64,000 bases of DNA from Pseudohoeflea suaedae (GCF_004354915.1 NZ_SMSI01000001.1:1550001-1614000), one strand, 5' to 3'; positions 16,892 to 25,963 are shown, counted from the first letter of the stretch. Numbers and translations: made by a program. Notes: generated by a model not told the origin, from the sequence alone.

Positions 16892-19440
16892 CTGTCGCGG
16901 CGCCAGTCCTCCCGGGCGACATAGCGAGGCAGGTCGCCGGCAGCCATGGGCTGGCCGAAATAGAAGCCCTGCAGGCACTCGCACTCGAGCTCGCGCAGGA
17001 TCTCGAGATGCTGGCGCGTCTCGACGCCCTCGGCGCAGACCTGGATCCCCTGCGATTTTCCGATGTCGATGATGGACTTGATCAGTCCGCGTTGCGAGGG
17101 ACTGTCCGCGATGGGGGCGATGAGTCGCCGGTCGATCTTCAGCCGGTACGGGCTCAGTTTCAGCAGTCCGATGATCGAGGCGTGCCCGGTGCCGAAATCG
17201 TCGATGGCGATATCCACCCCGAGTTCGCGCAGCTTGCCGATGTGCTTGTCGTAGACCGGATCGCTGTCGTCGAGGAAGATCGATTCCAGCAACTCGATGG
17301 AGATGCGGTTGCGTGCCCAGTCGTTTCGGGCGAGCGTGTCGATCAGGCCTTCGTCGGCAAGCCGGTTGGCCGACACGTTGACCGACACTTCCGGCACCGC
17401 GATGCCCGCCTCGTCCCAGCGTTTGAGGTCCTTGAGAACCTTTTCGAGGATCGCGCGGTCGATCTCATGCATGGCGTTGAGATCTTGCGCCACGCTGAGG
17501 AAGCGGTCGGGCGTGAGAATGCCTTCGACCGGGTGCCGCCAGCGCGCCAGTGCCTCGACGCCGATGATGTCGAGTGTGCGGCTGCAGAACTGCGGCTGGT
17601 AGAAGGCGAAGAAGTCGCCCTGCGCCAGCCCCTTGATGATGTCGTCGCCGCACTGCTTCTGGGCAACGATCTCGGAATGCATCCGTGCATCGAAATGGGT
17701 GGCCTGGTTGCGGCCGAGATTCTTGGCCCGGTAGAGCGCCAGGTCGGCATTGATGAGAAGCTGCCGCGCTGATGTCCGGCCGTCGGCGATGGCGACGCCG
17801 ATACTCGTGGAGGTCCTGCATTCCTGGCCGCGCCAGTAGATGGGCACGTTGCTGCGCTGGATGATCTCGTTGATCATGCCGTGCAGCCGTTCCGGACCGG
17901 GGGAGGGCGACAGGATGACCACGAACTCGTCGCCGCCGATACGCGCGACGGTGTTGCGCGGGCCGACTATGGCGCTCAGCATGCCTGCCATGTGCACGAG
18001 AAGGGCGTCGCCCGCCGCATGGCCGCGCGTGTCGTTGATCTGCTTGAAGCGATCCAGATCGACGTGAAGGATGGTGACGTTGTCGCAACCGCGCTCGTTG
18101 GAGAGGGAATCGAGCAGCCTGTCGAGGTAGCGCCGGTTGGCGAGCCCTGTCAGCGCATCGTGAAGCGACGCATGTTCCATCGCCGCGCGTGCGGTCTCGA
18201 TCTCGACGTTGCGCTGCTCGGCCAGGATTTTGGCGCGGTCGAGGGCCTCGGCGCGCTCGACATCCGTCGTGATGTCCCAGTTCGCGCCGAGCATTTTCCA
18301 GCCGCCACCGGCAAGCTGGGAGAAGGTGGCATAGGAGCGCAGGTGCCGGATTTCGCCATCGGGACGGATGATGCGGTATTGGCAGTTGTAGTTGCTCCGC
18401 GTCGTCACGCCGGCTCCGGCGATCGCCATCGCGTGTTCTCGGTCATCCGGATGAAGCATGCTCGGCCAGGCCAGCGACGAATGCTCGAAATCAGCTGGCG
18501 AACATCCGAAGATCTCGCATGTCCGCTCGTCCCAGATGGTCTCCAGCGTCGCGGGGTCGGTTTCCCAGATGCCGATGCGGGAGGTGTCCAGGGCCAATTG
18601 CAGGCGCTCGCTCAACTCATGATAGGTTTCCTGGCTCTTCTTGAGCTCGGTGATGTCGGTGTCGGTGCCCATGATGTGGAGCGGGGTGCCGTCTTCCCGG
18701 CGCTCCAGGCAGCAGCCGCGGACCATGATCCAGATCCAGTTGCCGTCCTGACGCCGATAGCGGTACTCATAGGCAATCTCGTCGACTTCGCCGGACTTCT
18801 GTTTGGCGAAAAGGTCGGTGGCCATGTCGCGGTCGTCGGGATGAATGAAGCCGAAGCCGTGACTGGTAATGAACTCGACCGTCGCGTCTTCGTCGAAGGC
18901 GCGCATTCTCTTCCAGGCGGCGGAGAACTCCCAGACGTCGTTCTCGACGTCGTAATCCCACATGCCCTGTCCGGCGTTTTCAAGCGCGAAGGTCCACCGC
19001 TGCAACACATCCGCTGCGGCCTTTTCAGCCCTTTTCTGCTTGCCAATGGAGGTAACCTGAGTGACGAAGGCCGGCCCGCCATTCGCCCTCATGCCGGGCA
19101 TCTTCGCTGTCGAGAAGAGCACCCACTGGAATTCGCCGTCCTTGTTGAGAATTCTGCGTTCGGCGGTCCAGCTGTCCTTCGTTCCTTCGGTCAGCGCGAT
19201 GAAGGCCGCGCGGTAGGAAAGGCGCTCATCCGGATGCAGCAGATGCATGCCGTCGGTGCCGATGAACTGTTCGGCGGTAAGCCCGGAATATTCGCAGAGG
19301 CGCTTGCTGATGTGAAGAATGCGACCGGCGGCATCGACCACGAAAAGACCGACGGCCGCGCTTGCAAACAGGCCGTTCCAGGCTTCTGCAAGCTCGGCGT
19401 CGGCAACGTCCCGCGTAGCCGCAATCATCTCAGCCGCCAT
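16888..19440 (-). CDS. PAS-PAS-PAS-GGDEF-EAL cyclic-di-GMP signalling protein
   Basis: This 850-residue protein has no obvious transmembrane helix and is probably cytosolic. Three PAS-like domains come first (about 20-135, 150-265, 280-400), each with a PDDR or PDER motif. A GGDEF domain with intact GGDEF (about residue 502) and an EAL domain with intact EALARW (about 626) follow. EAL metal and catalytic motifs are kept: NVSANRL, ELLESIF, DDFGTG, LKID, AEGVET and QGFYFG. The inhibitory RxxD site before GGDEF is absent (GPRN at that place). It could therefore make and break c-di-GMP, with the PAS domains as input. The two stops converge with the gene at 16286. Confidence 0.92.
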   Translation of the reverse strand: MAAEMIAATRDVADAELAEAWNGLFASAAVGLFVVDAAGRILHISKRLCEYSGLTAEQFIGTDGMHLLHPDERLSYRAAFIALTEGTKDSWTAERRILNKDGEFQWVLFSTAKMPGMRANGGPAFVTQVTSIGKQKRAEKAAADVLQRWTFALENAGQGMWDYDVENDVWEFSAAWKRMRAFDEDATVEFITSHGFGFIHPDDRDMATDLFAKQKSGEVDEIAYEYRYRRQDGNWIWIMVRGCCLERREDGTPLHIMGTDTDITELKKSQETYHELSERLQLALDTSRIGIWETDPATLETIWDERTCEIFGCSPADFEHSSLAWPSMLHPDDREHAMAIAGAGVTTRSNYNCQYRIIRPDGEIRHLRSYATFSQLAGGGWKMLGANWDITTDVERAEALDRAKILAEQRNVEIETARAAMEHASLHDALTGLANRRYLDRLLDSLSNERGCDNVTILHVDLDRFKQINDTRGHAAGDALLVHMAGMLSAIVGPRNTVARIGGDEFVVILSPSPGPERLHGMINEIIQRSNVPIYWRGQECRTSTSIGVAIADGRTSARQLLINADLALYRAKNLGRNQATHFDARMHSEIVAQKQCGDDIIKGLAQGDFFAFYQPQFCSRTLDIIGVEALARWRHPVEGILTPDRFLSVAQDLNAMHEIDRAILEKVLKDLKRWDEAGIAVPEVSVNVSANRLADEGLIDTLARNDWARNRISIELLESIFLDDSDPVYDKHIGKLRELGVDIAIDDFGTGHASIIGLLKLSPYRLKIDRRLIAPIADSPSQRGLIKSIIDIGKSQGIQVCAEGVETRQHLEILRELECECLQGFYFGQPMAAGDLPRYVAREDWRRDS

Positions 19441-19903
19441 GTGTCGTCACCCCGCGCTCCGAACCCGAACGGCCAAAAACCATTCCCGTTCCGCACTGAA
19501 ACGGTCGATGAAGCTGCTGCGCTATGGGTGGCAGGATCATGTTGAAAGGTTCGCCCGGAACTTTGTACGACGCTCGTTTGCGCAGGCTACGTTGCGAAAG
19601 TTAATCAAATATCCATTTTGTATGATAAATCGCCAAAGCGGGCCGCTTGATGGCTGGCTCGGCTTCATTCAGGTAAATCAATGGCTTGCGCGAAGGCCGT
19701 TCGCCCGTTCCTTTCCGGGTGGGGGTGACCCGCAAACCTGCGCGCCGCGCCCCGTCGCATGTCGATCCGCGTCCGTCATGCGCGGGGCATGGTGGCGGCG
19801 GCCGGGCCTGAGACCGGTTCGGGGCTCCCGCTTGCTGCATCCTTACGGGAACCAATCCGTATCCGGCACGTAATTCATTGAGGGAAACCGTATGGAGGAA
19901 GTC
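19441..19903. other. Non-coding region between the GGDEF-EAL gene and a small ORF
   Basis: This 463-bp gap has no supported gene apart from the start of the small ORF at 19904. It contains a patch rich in A and T around 19595-19635 that may hold the promoter of the GGDEF-EAL gene on the minus strand. I see no tRNA or strong terminator in it. Confidence 0.4.
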
Positions 19904-20101
19904 ATGGACGAACCCAGGGAAGTCTCGCAAACGATGAAGGTCTGCCACGCCGCGAAGGCCGGCGAGGGGCTCGAAAAGGAAGCGCTCAAGCGCGAACGGG
20001 CCTTCGAGGAGAAGGTCGGGCGCGACAAGCGCAAAGGCGCGGACCGCGTTGAAGAACGCGCTGAAGCCGCTAACGGCAAAGGCCCCGTGGCCGACGACTG
20101 A
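19904..20101 (+). CDS. Small highly charged hypothetical protein
   Basis: This 65-residue ORF starts at an ATG with GGAGGA five to six bases upstream, a better ribosome site than that of the ATG 12 bases earlier. The product is very rich in Glu, Lys, Arg and Ala, has one Cys and no hydrophobic segment, and is probably helical and soluble. No family is recognised. It ends at a TGA overlapping a 19-bp inverted repeat that separates it from the convergent DUF922 gene. Coding status rests on the ribosome site and composition only. Confidence 0.45.
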   Translation: MDEPREVSQTMKVCHAAKAGEGLEKEALKRERAFEEKVGRDKRKGADRVEERAEAANGKGPVADD

Positions 20102-20119
20102 TCTCTCCCAGGGAGAGAT
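20101..20119. repeat. Inverted repeat between convergent genes
   Basis: ATCTCTCCC and GGGAGAGAT are perfect reverse complements separated by one base. The hairpin lies exactly between the stops of the small ORF (20101) and the DUF922 gene (20122). It has no T run on either strand, so termination is possible but unproven. Confidence 0.4.
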
Positions 20120-20121
20120 GT

Positions 20122-20694
20122 TCAGGGCAGAAGCGCCCTCAGCCGCGTGCGTTCCTCCATGTCGAACGCCTTCTGGGCAAAGCGGTGAGCCATCTGCAGG
20201 CCACGGACTTTCTTGGTCAGGCCGGCCTCGAGTGTCTCGCAACCTTCCGTGCTGCTCGCGTTCGAGATGACGTGCTCGATGCGCGCTGCGAATTCTTCTG
20301 CGATCGTCACATGCATCTGCTCGTGCTCGCGCACGGTGTCCTCGAGCGTCTTCCACTGCCCCGACATCGAGGCCGGGATGGGGGTGGCTTCGTCCCATTG
20401 CGGCAGCGTCATGTCGATGTTCATGTTGACGCGGACCTTGGCGGTCTTGCAGGTCACGCCGTCCGACATGTAGGCGAATTGCGGCTCGATCACCACATTG
20501 GTAAGCCCGAAGGCCTTGCCGCCGAGCGGCCCGCCCAGCCGGATGCTGTTCTTCAACCCCTGAATGTCGGATCCGCCGACATCGTAGTGATTGACGATCT
20601 GTGTGACTTCAGCGTTTGCGGGTCCCCACCACGCAAGGCACGAAGCCGCGACCGCCAGAGCCGAAGCCGTGGCGCCGATCTTTCGAGTATTCAT
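20122..20694 (-). CDS. DUF922-type secreted putative zinc protease
   Basis: This protein of about 190 residues has a cleavable signal peptide (about 1-28, ending near PANAEV) and a domain with the HEQMH motif, an HExxH zinc-site pattern, inside REHEQMHVTIAEEF. This matches the DUF922 family of predicted secreted Zn-dependent proteases. A Cys pair (in VTCKTAK and EGCETL) may form a disulfide. The ATG at 20694 is preferred over one 39 bases upstream because it puts the signal peptide at the N-terminus. Activity and substrate are unknown. Confidence 0.8.
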   Translation of the reverse strand: MNTRKIGATASALAVAASCLAWWGPANAEVTQIVNHYDVGGSDIQGLKNSIRLGGPLGGKAFGLTNVVIEPQFAYMSDGVTCKTAKVRVNMNIDMTLPQWDEATPIPASMSGQWKTLEDTVREHEQMHVTIAEEFAARIEHVISNASSTEGCETLEAGLTKKVRGLQMAHRFAQKAFDMEERTRLRALLP

Positions 20695-20836
20695 CAGCTG
20701 TCCCCATTCTTGTTCCCTTGGTTTCTCCTCCAAAGGAAAGGGTAGGCTACGAAACTTGCCTGAAATTGAAACCGGGACCGCGGGGCCTGGGCAGGTTTGT
20801 CGGTACCTGTTGTAGAATAGCTGCAGTCACAGCCCG

Positions 20837-22717
20837 TCAGTCTTCGCCGACAGCCTGTTCGTATTCAGCCTGAAGCGCGAGCCATTCCTCTTCGGTGCGC
20901 TCGAGTTCGCTGGCCTTGTCTGCGCGCTTCTTGGAAAGCTGGGCGATCTTCCAGGACGCATTCTCAATCGTTTCCGGATCTGCAAGCTCTTCATCAAGAG
21001 ACTGAATCTGTTTGCCAAGTTTCTCGGTCAAGGATTCGAGATCATTGATCTTTTTCTTCAGCGTCGCATTTGCGGAGCGCTTGTCGGCGGCCTCGCGGCG
21101 TTTCTCCGCCTTCGACGATCCGTCGCCGTTTTCCTGCTTCGAGCGGCTCTTTCCACCCGACACGATATCCTGACGATAGTCTTCGAGATCGCCGTCGAAA
21201 TTGCTGACCGTACCGTCACGAACCACCCACAAACGATCGACGGTGGCTTCGATCAGGTGGCGATCGTGCGAAATCAGGATCACTGCGCCCGGAAATTCAT
21301 TGAGGGCGGTGATCAGGGCCGCGCGGCTATCGATATCGAGGTGGTTCGTCGGCTCGTCGAGGATGATGAGATTGGGGTTGTCGAACGTCGACAGCCCCAT
21401 CAGGAGCCGTGCTTTCTCACCGCCCGAGAGATCCTTGGCGGGCGTATTCATTTTCTCGGTCGTCAGCCCCATGCGGGCCACGCGGGAGCGCACCTTCGCC
21501 TCGGCGGCTTCCGGCATCAGCGCCCGCACATGGGCGACGGCGCTTTCGCCGGGGCGCAGATCGTCGAGCTGGTGTTGCGCGAAGAAACCGACCTTGAGCT
21601 GCGGAGCCAGCTTGATGTCGCCGCTCCCGGTTTCCAGCCGTCCGGCAATCAACTTGGCGAATGTCGACTTGCCGTTGCCGTTCGAACCCAGAAGCGCGAT
21701 GCGGTCATCCGCATCGATCCGCAGATCCAGGCGGTTGAGCACGGGCTTGCCCGGCTCGTAGCCGACGGAGCCTTCGCGGATCGCGATGATCGGGGAGGAG
21801 GGGATCTTCTCGGGCGCTGCGAAGGTGAAACCGCTGACGTGGTCCTCGATGACCGCGTCGACCGTGCCCATCCTTTCGAGAGCTTTCAGGCGGGACTGCG
21901 CCTGACGCGCCTTGGACGCCTTGGCGCGGAAGCGCTCGACGAAGGATTCCATGTGCTTGCGCTTGGCGAGGTTCTTCTCGCGCGCCTTCATCTGCAGCAT
22001 GTCGCGCTCGGCCTTCTGGCGCTCGAACTGGTCGAAATTGCCGCGATAGAGCGTCAGTTTCCGCTGGTCGAGATGCACGATCATGTTCGCCGCGGTGTTC
22101 AGGAGGTCGCGGTCGTGGCTGATGATGATGACGGTATAGGGGTAGCGGCGGATATATTCCTCGAGCCAGAGCGTGCCTTCGAGGTCGAGATAGTTGGTCG
22201 GCTCGTCGAGAAGCAGCAGGTCGGGCGCCGAGAAGAGGACCGAGGCAAGGGCTACGCGCATCCGCCAGCCACCGGAGAAGCTCGAAGCGGGCCGCTGCTG
22301 CGCCGCCTCGTCGAAACCGAGACCCGCGAGAATGGAGGCGGCACGGGCTTCCGCCGAATGGGCGTCGATATCCACGAGCCGCGTCTGGATCTCCGCGATA
22401 CGGTGCGGATCAGTCGCCGTTTCCGCCTCTTCCATCAGCGAGGCGCGCTCGGTATCGGCTCTGAGCACGATATCGATGAGCGGTGTTTCCTCCGAGGGTG
22501 CTTCCTGCGCCACCTGGCCGATGCGGGTATTCTTCGGGATCGATACCGAACCGGTCTCCGATGCCAGCTCGCCGGTGATCACCCGGAAGAGCGTCGATTT
22601 TCCCGCTCCGTTGCGGCCGACGAAACCGACCTTGGCGCCATCCGGAAAGGATACGGTGGCGTTTTCGATGAGCAGGCGGCCTGCGATGCGGGCGGAAATG
22701 TCGTTGAGCGTGATCAT
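20837..22717 (-). CDS. ABC-F family ATP-binding protein (YheS/Uup type)
   Basis: This 626-residue protein has two ABC ATPase domains and no membrane part, as in ABC-F translation factors. Walker A motifs are GRNGAGKST and GSNGNGKST, signatures are SFSGGWRMRVA and DLSGGEKARLL, and Walker B motifs are LLLLDEPTNYLD and LIILDEPTNHLD. The linker between them is Lys/Arg-rich and helical, and the C-terminus (about 540-626) is a coiled coil. ABC-F proteins act on stalled ribosomes or give antibiotic resistance; which applies here is unknown. The ATG at 22717 is preferred because MITLNDIS begins the first ABC domain; the 34 codons upstream look non-coding. Confidence 0.93.
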   Translation of the reverse strand: MITLNDISARIAGRLLIENATVSFPDGAKVGFVGRNGAGKSTLFRVITGELASETGSVSIPKNTRIGQVAQEAPSEETPLIDIVLRADTERASLMEEAETATDPHRIAEIQTRLVDIDAHSAEARAASILAGLGFDEAAQQRPASSFSGGWRMRVALASVLFSAPDLLLLDEPTNYLDLEGTLWLEEYIRRYPYTVIIISHDRDLLNTAANMIVHLDQRKLTLYRGNFDQFERQKAERDMLQMKAREKNLAKRKHMESFVERFRAKASKARQAQSRLKALERMGTVDAVIEDHVSGFTFAAPEKIPSSPIIAIREGSVGYEPGKPVLNRLDLRIDADDRIALLGSNGNGKSTFAKLIAGRLETGSGDIKLAPQLKVGFFAQHQLDDLRPGESAVAHVRALMPEAAEAKVRSRVARMGLTTEKMNTPAKDLSGGEKARLLMGLSTFDNPNLIILDEPTNHLDIDSRAALITALNEFPGAVILISHDRHLIEATVDRLWVVRDGTVSNFDGDLEDYRQDIVSGGKSRSKQENGDGSSKAEKRREAADKRSANATLKKKINDLESLTEKLGKQIQSLDEELADPETIENASWKIAQLSKKRADKASELERTEEEWLALQAEYEQAVGED

Positions 22718-22817
22718 GCCCGCGCTTTTGGCGGAGGCGGCGTTCCGTTGCAAGCCATGGAACGTGAAATCCGGCCATTGTGACAAAAGAACCCGCCGAG
22801 GGAGGGTATTGAGCGGC

Positions 22818-22850
22818 AAAAAGGACGGCCCCCGAGAGGGCCGCCTGTCC
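22818..22850 (-). terminator. Terminator after the Gly-rich secreted protein gene
   Basis: Read on the minus strand, CGGCCC and GGGCCG pair around a six-base loop, extended by G-T and G-C pairs, and are followed by five T. It begins about 24 bases after the stop of the gene at 22874-23473 and would insulate the ABC-F gene downstream. Confidence 0.7.
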
Positions 22851-22873
22851 GTGCCAGGGGAGCAACCCCCGCG

Positions 22874-23473
22874 TCAGCGCGAGGCCGCTACGCGCACCAG
22901 CTTGCACAGGTCGACGAGGTCGCGCTCGAAGCGCTGCGGCGAGCGAAGGACGTCGATGCATTTTCTCTTGTAGTCAGCCAGCTGGGCGTCGCTCAGCTTC
23001 CCGATCGCCGCAGTTGCATCCGGATCGATGCCGGAGGGCGGGGTGGTGTCGTCATTGTCATTGCTCGTGAAGCCGAGTGCGGCGGCGATACCCGTGTTCT
23101 GGCCGACACTCGCATCCGCCTCTGCGTTCAGATTGCCGACCCCGACATCGACATCGGCATTGACGCCGTTATTGGCGTCGACCGTTGCATCGGCGTTGAC
23201 GCCGCCGGCGCCACCGACATTGGCATCGACATCGGCAACGCTGTCGCTGCCACCGACGCTCGCGGAGGCGCTGGCGGCGCCGCCGACACTTGCGCCGGCA
23301 CCGATGCCGCCGCTTCCATTGCCGCCGATCCCGGCCGAGACGCCGCCGACGCTGACGCCGATGCCGCCATTATTGTTGCCGCCGATGGATTGCGCGTTGG
23401 CAAGCGACGGGAGTGCAAGGACAAGTGAACCGGCCGCAAGACCGATAGCAAGTCGCTGTGTGAAGGTCCTCAT
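22874..23473 (-). CDS. Secreted Gly/Ala/Val/Asp-rich repeat protein
   Basis: This protein of about 199 residues starts with a clear signal peptide (about 1-27, SLANAQS). Residues 28 to about 75 are Gly-rich with VGG, IGG and ASVGG units. Residues about 75-130 turn to Ala, Asp, Val and Asn units such as DANVGG, NADATV and NADVDV. A short folded C-terminal segment (about 155-199) has two Cys in a helical YKRKCIDVL...DLCKLVR. I do not recognise the family. The repeats suggest a beta-structured surface or matrix protein. AGGAACAG lies before the ATG at 23473. Confidence 0.8.
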   Translation of the reverse strand: MRTFTQRLAIGLAAGSLVLALPSLANAQSIGGNNNGGIGVSVGGVSAGIGGNGSGGIGAGASVGGAASASASVGGSDSVADVDANVGGAGGVNADATVDANNGVNADVDVGVGNLNAEADASVGQNTGIAAALGFTSNDNDDTTPPSGIDPDATAAIGKLSDAQLADYKRKCIDVLRSPQRFERDLVDLCKLVRVAASR

Positions 23474-23829
23474 GATGCTGTTCCTCGTTTTTTCTTTTCT
23501 GCCCGGGGTTGTCCTGGGCTGTAAGAACAATGCGAGGTGGTGCCGGTTGGTTCCGCTTCGACTGCCGGCGTGGTGAGGATAATCTATACGAAATACATAT
23601 ATAATTCTTTATATGATGGATGTGTATTCTTTGAAAGTTCTGATTCCAAATGCTGAATTGCGCTTTTGCCGGGTGATGAGCGCGAACCTGTCCTGCGCCG
23701 CAATGTGCTATACTGAGATATGGCTGGCTTGGATTGAAAATTGACACCCACCACGGGCTTTCCTAAAGATTCCGCCAGGTCGTGAGGCACCGGCAGCCCG
23801 GTGCGCGGTCGGCCGCAGGGGAATGGTCC
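23474..23829. other. AT-rich divergent intergenic region
   Basis: This gap separates two divergent genes for exported proteins. Bases 23581-23660 are strikingly rich in A and T for this genome and contain the inverted repeat CATATA/TATATG (23596-23615). No ORF in it looks real. It probably holds the promoters of both neighbours. Confidence 0.45.
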
Positions 23830-24456
23830 ATGAAGTTTTCGCGATTGGCACTGGGTGGAGCGGTTCTGGCACTTCCCCTCATGCTCGGCTCCTGTGCGAC
23901 GATGTCGAGGGATGAATGTGTGGCCGCCGACTGGGGCTTGGTCGGCGAAACCGACGGGGCTGCGGGCTACGATCCGCAGACGCGTTTCGCCGCGCATGCA
24001 AAGAGCTGTCAAAAAGCCGGCGTCGTCCCTGACCAGACGGCCTGGTATGAGGGCTTCGAGAAGGGCGTCGTCCGCTACTGCACTCCGCTCAATGGCCTCG
24101 AGCAGGGCAGGACGGGCAAGATCTATCACAATGTCTGCCCGGTGAACTCTTCGGAAGGCTTCCTGCGCGGCTATCACCTCGGTAAGACCGAGTATGACCA
24201 GCGCCACCGCGTCGAAAGTCTTGACAGCCGGATAAGCCAGCTGGAGTTCAGCATCGCCGAACTCCGGAAGAAAATCGCCGACGGCACGCTCAAGCAGGCC
24301 GAAGCGGAACCTGAGCTTCGCCGGCTCAATCGCGAGAGACGGCGCCTGAGGCTGGAAATGATCAGCGAGGAACTCGATCTGCGCACCATTGAACGGGACG
24401 GCGAAATTTTCGCCGCAAATCCGGATATGGTCATCCCGCCGCGATACCGGTACTGA
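23830..24456 (+). CDS. DUF2799 lipoprotein
   Basis: This 208-residue protein has a lipoprotein signal peptide with lipobox LGSC and the lipidated Cys at residue 22. The body matches DUF2799: ECVAADWGLVGETDG near the start and WYEGFEKGVVRYC with four or more Cys. The C-terminal third (about 135-195) is a charged coiled coil (LDSRISQLEFSIAELRKKI). The ATG at 23830 places the signal peptide at the N-terminus; the 16 codons upstream do not. Function of DUF2799 is unknown. An SH3b protein follows 27 bases later and may be cotranscribed. Confidence 0.85.
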   Translation: MKFSRLALGGAVLALPLMLGSCATMSRDECVAADWGLVGETDGAAGYDPQTRFAAHAKSCQKAGVVPDQTAWYEGFEKGVVRYCTPLNGLEQGRTGKIYHNVCPVNSSEGFLRGYHLGKTEYDQRHRVESLDSRISQLEFSIAELRKKIADGTLKQAEAEPELRRLNRERRRLRLEMISEELDLRTIERDGEIFAANPDMVIPPRYRY

Positions 24457-24483
24457 CGTCCGATCCTTCTCTTGGAGTAACCG

Positions 24484-25095
24484 ATGAAAACGCTTCTGCT
24501 GGCGTCGGCCCTGGCCTTCGCCTCCTTCTCTTCCGCTGCCCTTGCCGCTCAATCCTACCGTTGCGGCGATCCGGCACGCGGCCTCTCCATCACGATCGAT
24601 ATCGCACCGGAAAACGGCGTGGGCGGATTTGACGGAATGGGGCGCGGGGGTCTGCTGACACCGGACGGGCAGGGAGCCTGGGTGAACAGGGAATCCGGCG
24701 TGCAGTTCATTCCGGAGAGGATGCCTCCCATGGTGGTGCTCGGCGGCGCGGAGTTTCCGTGCGAGGACGCGGCCGCCGCTCCGTCGGATCTTTCGGGCAT
24801 GGCGCCGCCGGCCGAGGGCGAGCGGCCGATGGGCGAAACCGACATCAATGCACCCGGTCATTCGCTCGGCGGCAAGCTGCGCGAAGGACCCGGCACCGAA
24901 TTCCCGGAAATCGCGACCTTGCCGGACGGCATGCCGCTGATCATCATTTCGAATTCCCATGTCGTCCATGACGACTTCGAGTGGTTCCGCGTGGCCCTGT
25001 CGGATGGTCGCGTGGGCTATCAGTGGGGCGGGGCGCTCTGCTCGAAACGTCTGGAACTGGCCGGCTTGCAGCGAATGTGCGGCGCGACCAACTGA
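24484..25095 (+). CDS. Secreted protein with C-terminal SH3b-like domain
   Basis: This 203-residue protein has a signal peptide (about 1-22, AALAAQS), a central Pro- and Gly-rich linker and a C-terminal SH3-like domain (about 125-203). The domain contains GGKLREGPGTEFPEIATLPDGMPL, the pattern of bacterial SH3b repeats, which often bind cell wall. Four Cys could form two disulfides. GGAG lies 6 bases before the ATG. The role is unknown, but a periplasmic cell-wall-contacting role is plausible. Confidence 0.8.
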   Translation: MKTLLLASALAFASFSSAALAAQSYRCGDPARGLSITIDIAPENGVGGFDGMGRGGLLTPDGQGAWVNRESGVQFIPERMPPMVVLGGAEFPCEDAAAAPSDLSGMAPPAEGERPMGETDINAPGHSLGGKLREGPGTEFPEIATLPDGMPLIIISNSHVVHDDFEWFRVALSDGRVGYQWGGALCSKRLELAGLQRMCGATN

Positions 25096-25216
25096 GGCGG
25101 CGCGCTTCGGGGCGGGGCGGCGATCACGGCGACGTTCAAACTTTTTGATTTGCGCGCGCCGCAGTGCGGTCCGATACCGGAGCACATCCAGCCAGGTTTC
25201 CCATCAGGAGCAACAC

Positions 25217-25909
25217 ATGACCCGCAAGCTCTACACCCTCTGTGGTGCCGACACTGACCGCCATTTTTCCCCCCATGCCTGGAAGGCGGAAATGGCGCTC
25301 CGCCACAAGGGGCTCGCGTTCGACGCGGTCCCGACATCCTTCACGAAGATCCCGCAGATCGAGAACGGCGCCTCCAGAACGGTCCCGCTTCTCGTCGATG
25401 GCGACAGGACCGTCGGCGACAGTTTTGCGATTGCCGAATATCTGGAGGAGGCCTATCCGGATGCGCCCTCGCTCTTCGGTGGACCCGGCGGCAAGGCCGC
25501 TGCCCGTTTCATCGAGCGCTGGAGCCTCGCCAACGTCCAGGCGCCGATGATGCCTGTCATCATTCTCGACATCTACGACAAGCTGGCGGCTGAGGATCAG
25601 GCCTATTTCCGCGAAAGCCGCGAGGCCCGTCTCGGCAAGACCCTCGAAGACGTGGCAGCCGGTGGCGACGCCGCACTCGCGGCCTATCCCGCCAGGCTGG
25701 AACCGCTCCGCCAGACGCTGTCCTTCCAGCCCTTCCTCGGCGGCGAGACACCGCTGTTTTCCGATTACATCGTCTTCGGCGGCCTGCAATGGGCGCGCGT
25801 CGCCTCCGGCGTGACGCTGTTGGCGCAGGACGATCCGGTCAGTGCCTGGTTCGAGCGTTGTCTCGACCTCTTCGACGGGGCCGGACGCAAGGTGCCTGCC
25901 GCCGCCTGA
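25217..25909 (+). CDS. Glutathione S-transferase family protein
   Basis: This 230-residue protein has an N-terminal thioredoxin-like domain (about 1-82), with SFTKIPQIENGASRTVPLLVDGDRTVGDSFAIAEYLEE giving the cis-Pro (TVPLL) and the glutathione-contacting DS pair. A helical C-terminal domain follows. A CAGGAG site lies 6 bases before the ATG at 25217; the open frame extends far upstream into the SH3b gene in another frame. Substrate is unknown. It is not closely related to the shorter GST at 35365. Confidence 0.88.
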   Translation: MTRKLYTLCGADTDRHFSPHAWKAEMALRHKGLAFDAVPTSFTKIPQIENGASRTVPLLVDGDRTVGDSFAIAEYLEEAYPDAPSLFGGPGGKAAARFIERWSLANVQAPMMPVIILDIYDKLAAEDQAYFRESREARLGKTLEDVAAGGDAALAAYPARLEPLRQTLSFQPFLGGETPLFSDYIVFGGLQWARVASGVTLLAQDDPVSAWFERCLDLFDGAGRKVPAAA

Positions 25910-25963
25910 TGGGGTCCTTGCCCCTTGTTTCGTGGCGCGTTGACCGCTATTGAAGCGCCAACT

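Noticed and set aside
17881-19545. A 554-codon plus-strand frame opposite the GGDEF-EAL gene.
   Set aside because: No domain, complete overlap with a supported gene, and typical of GC-rich antisense frames.
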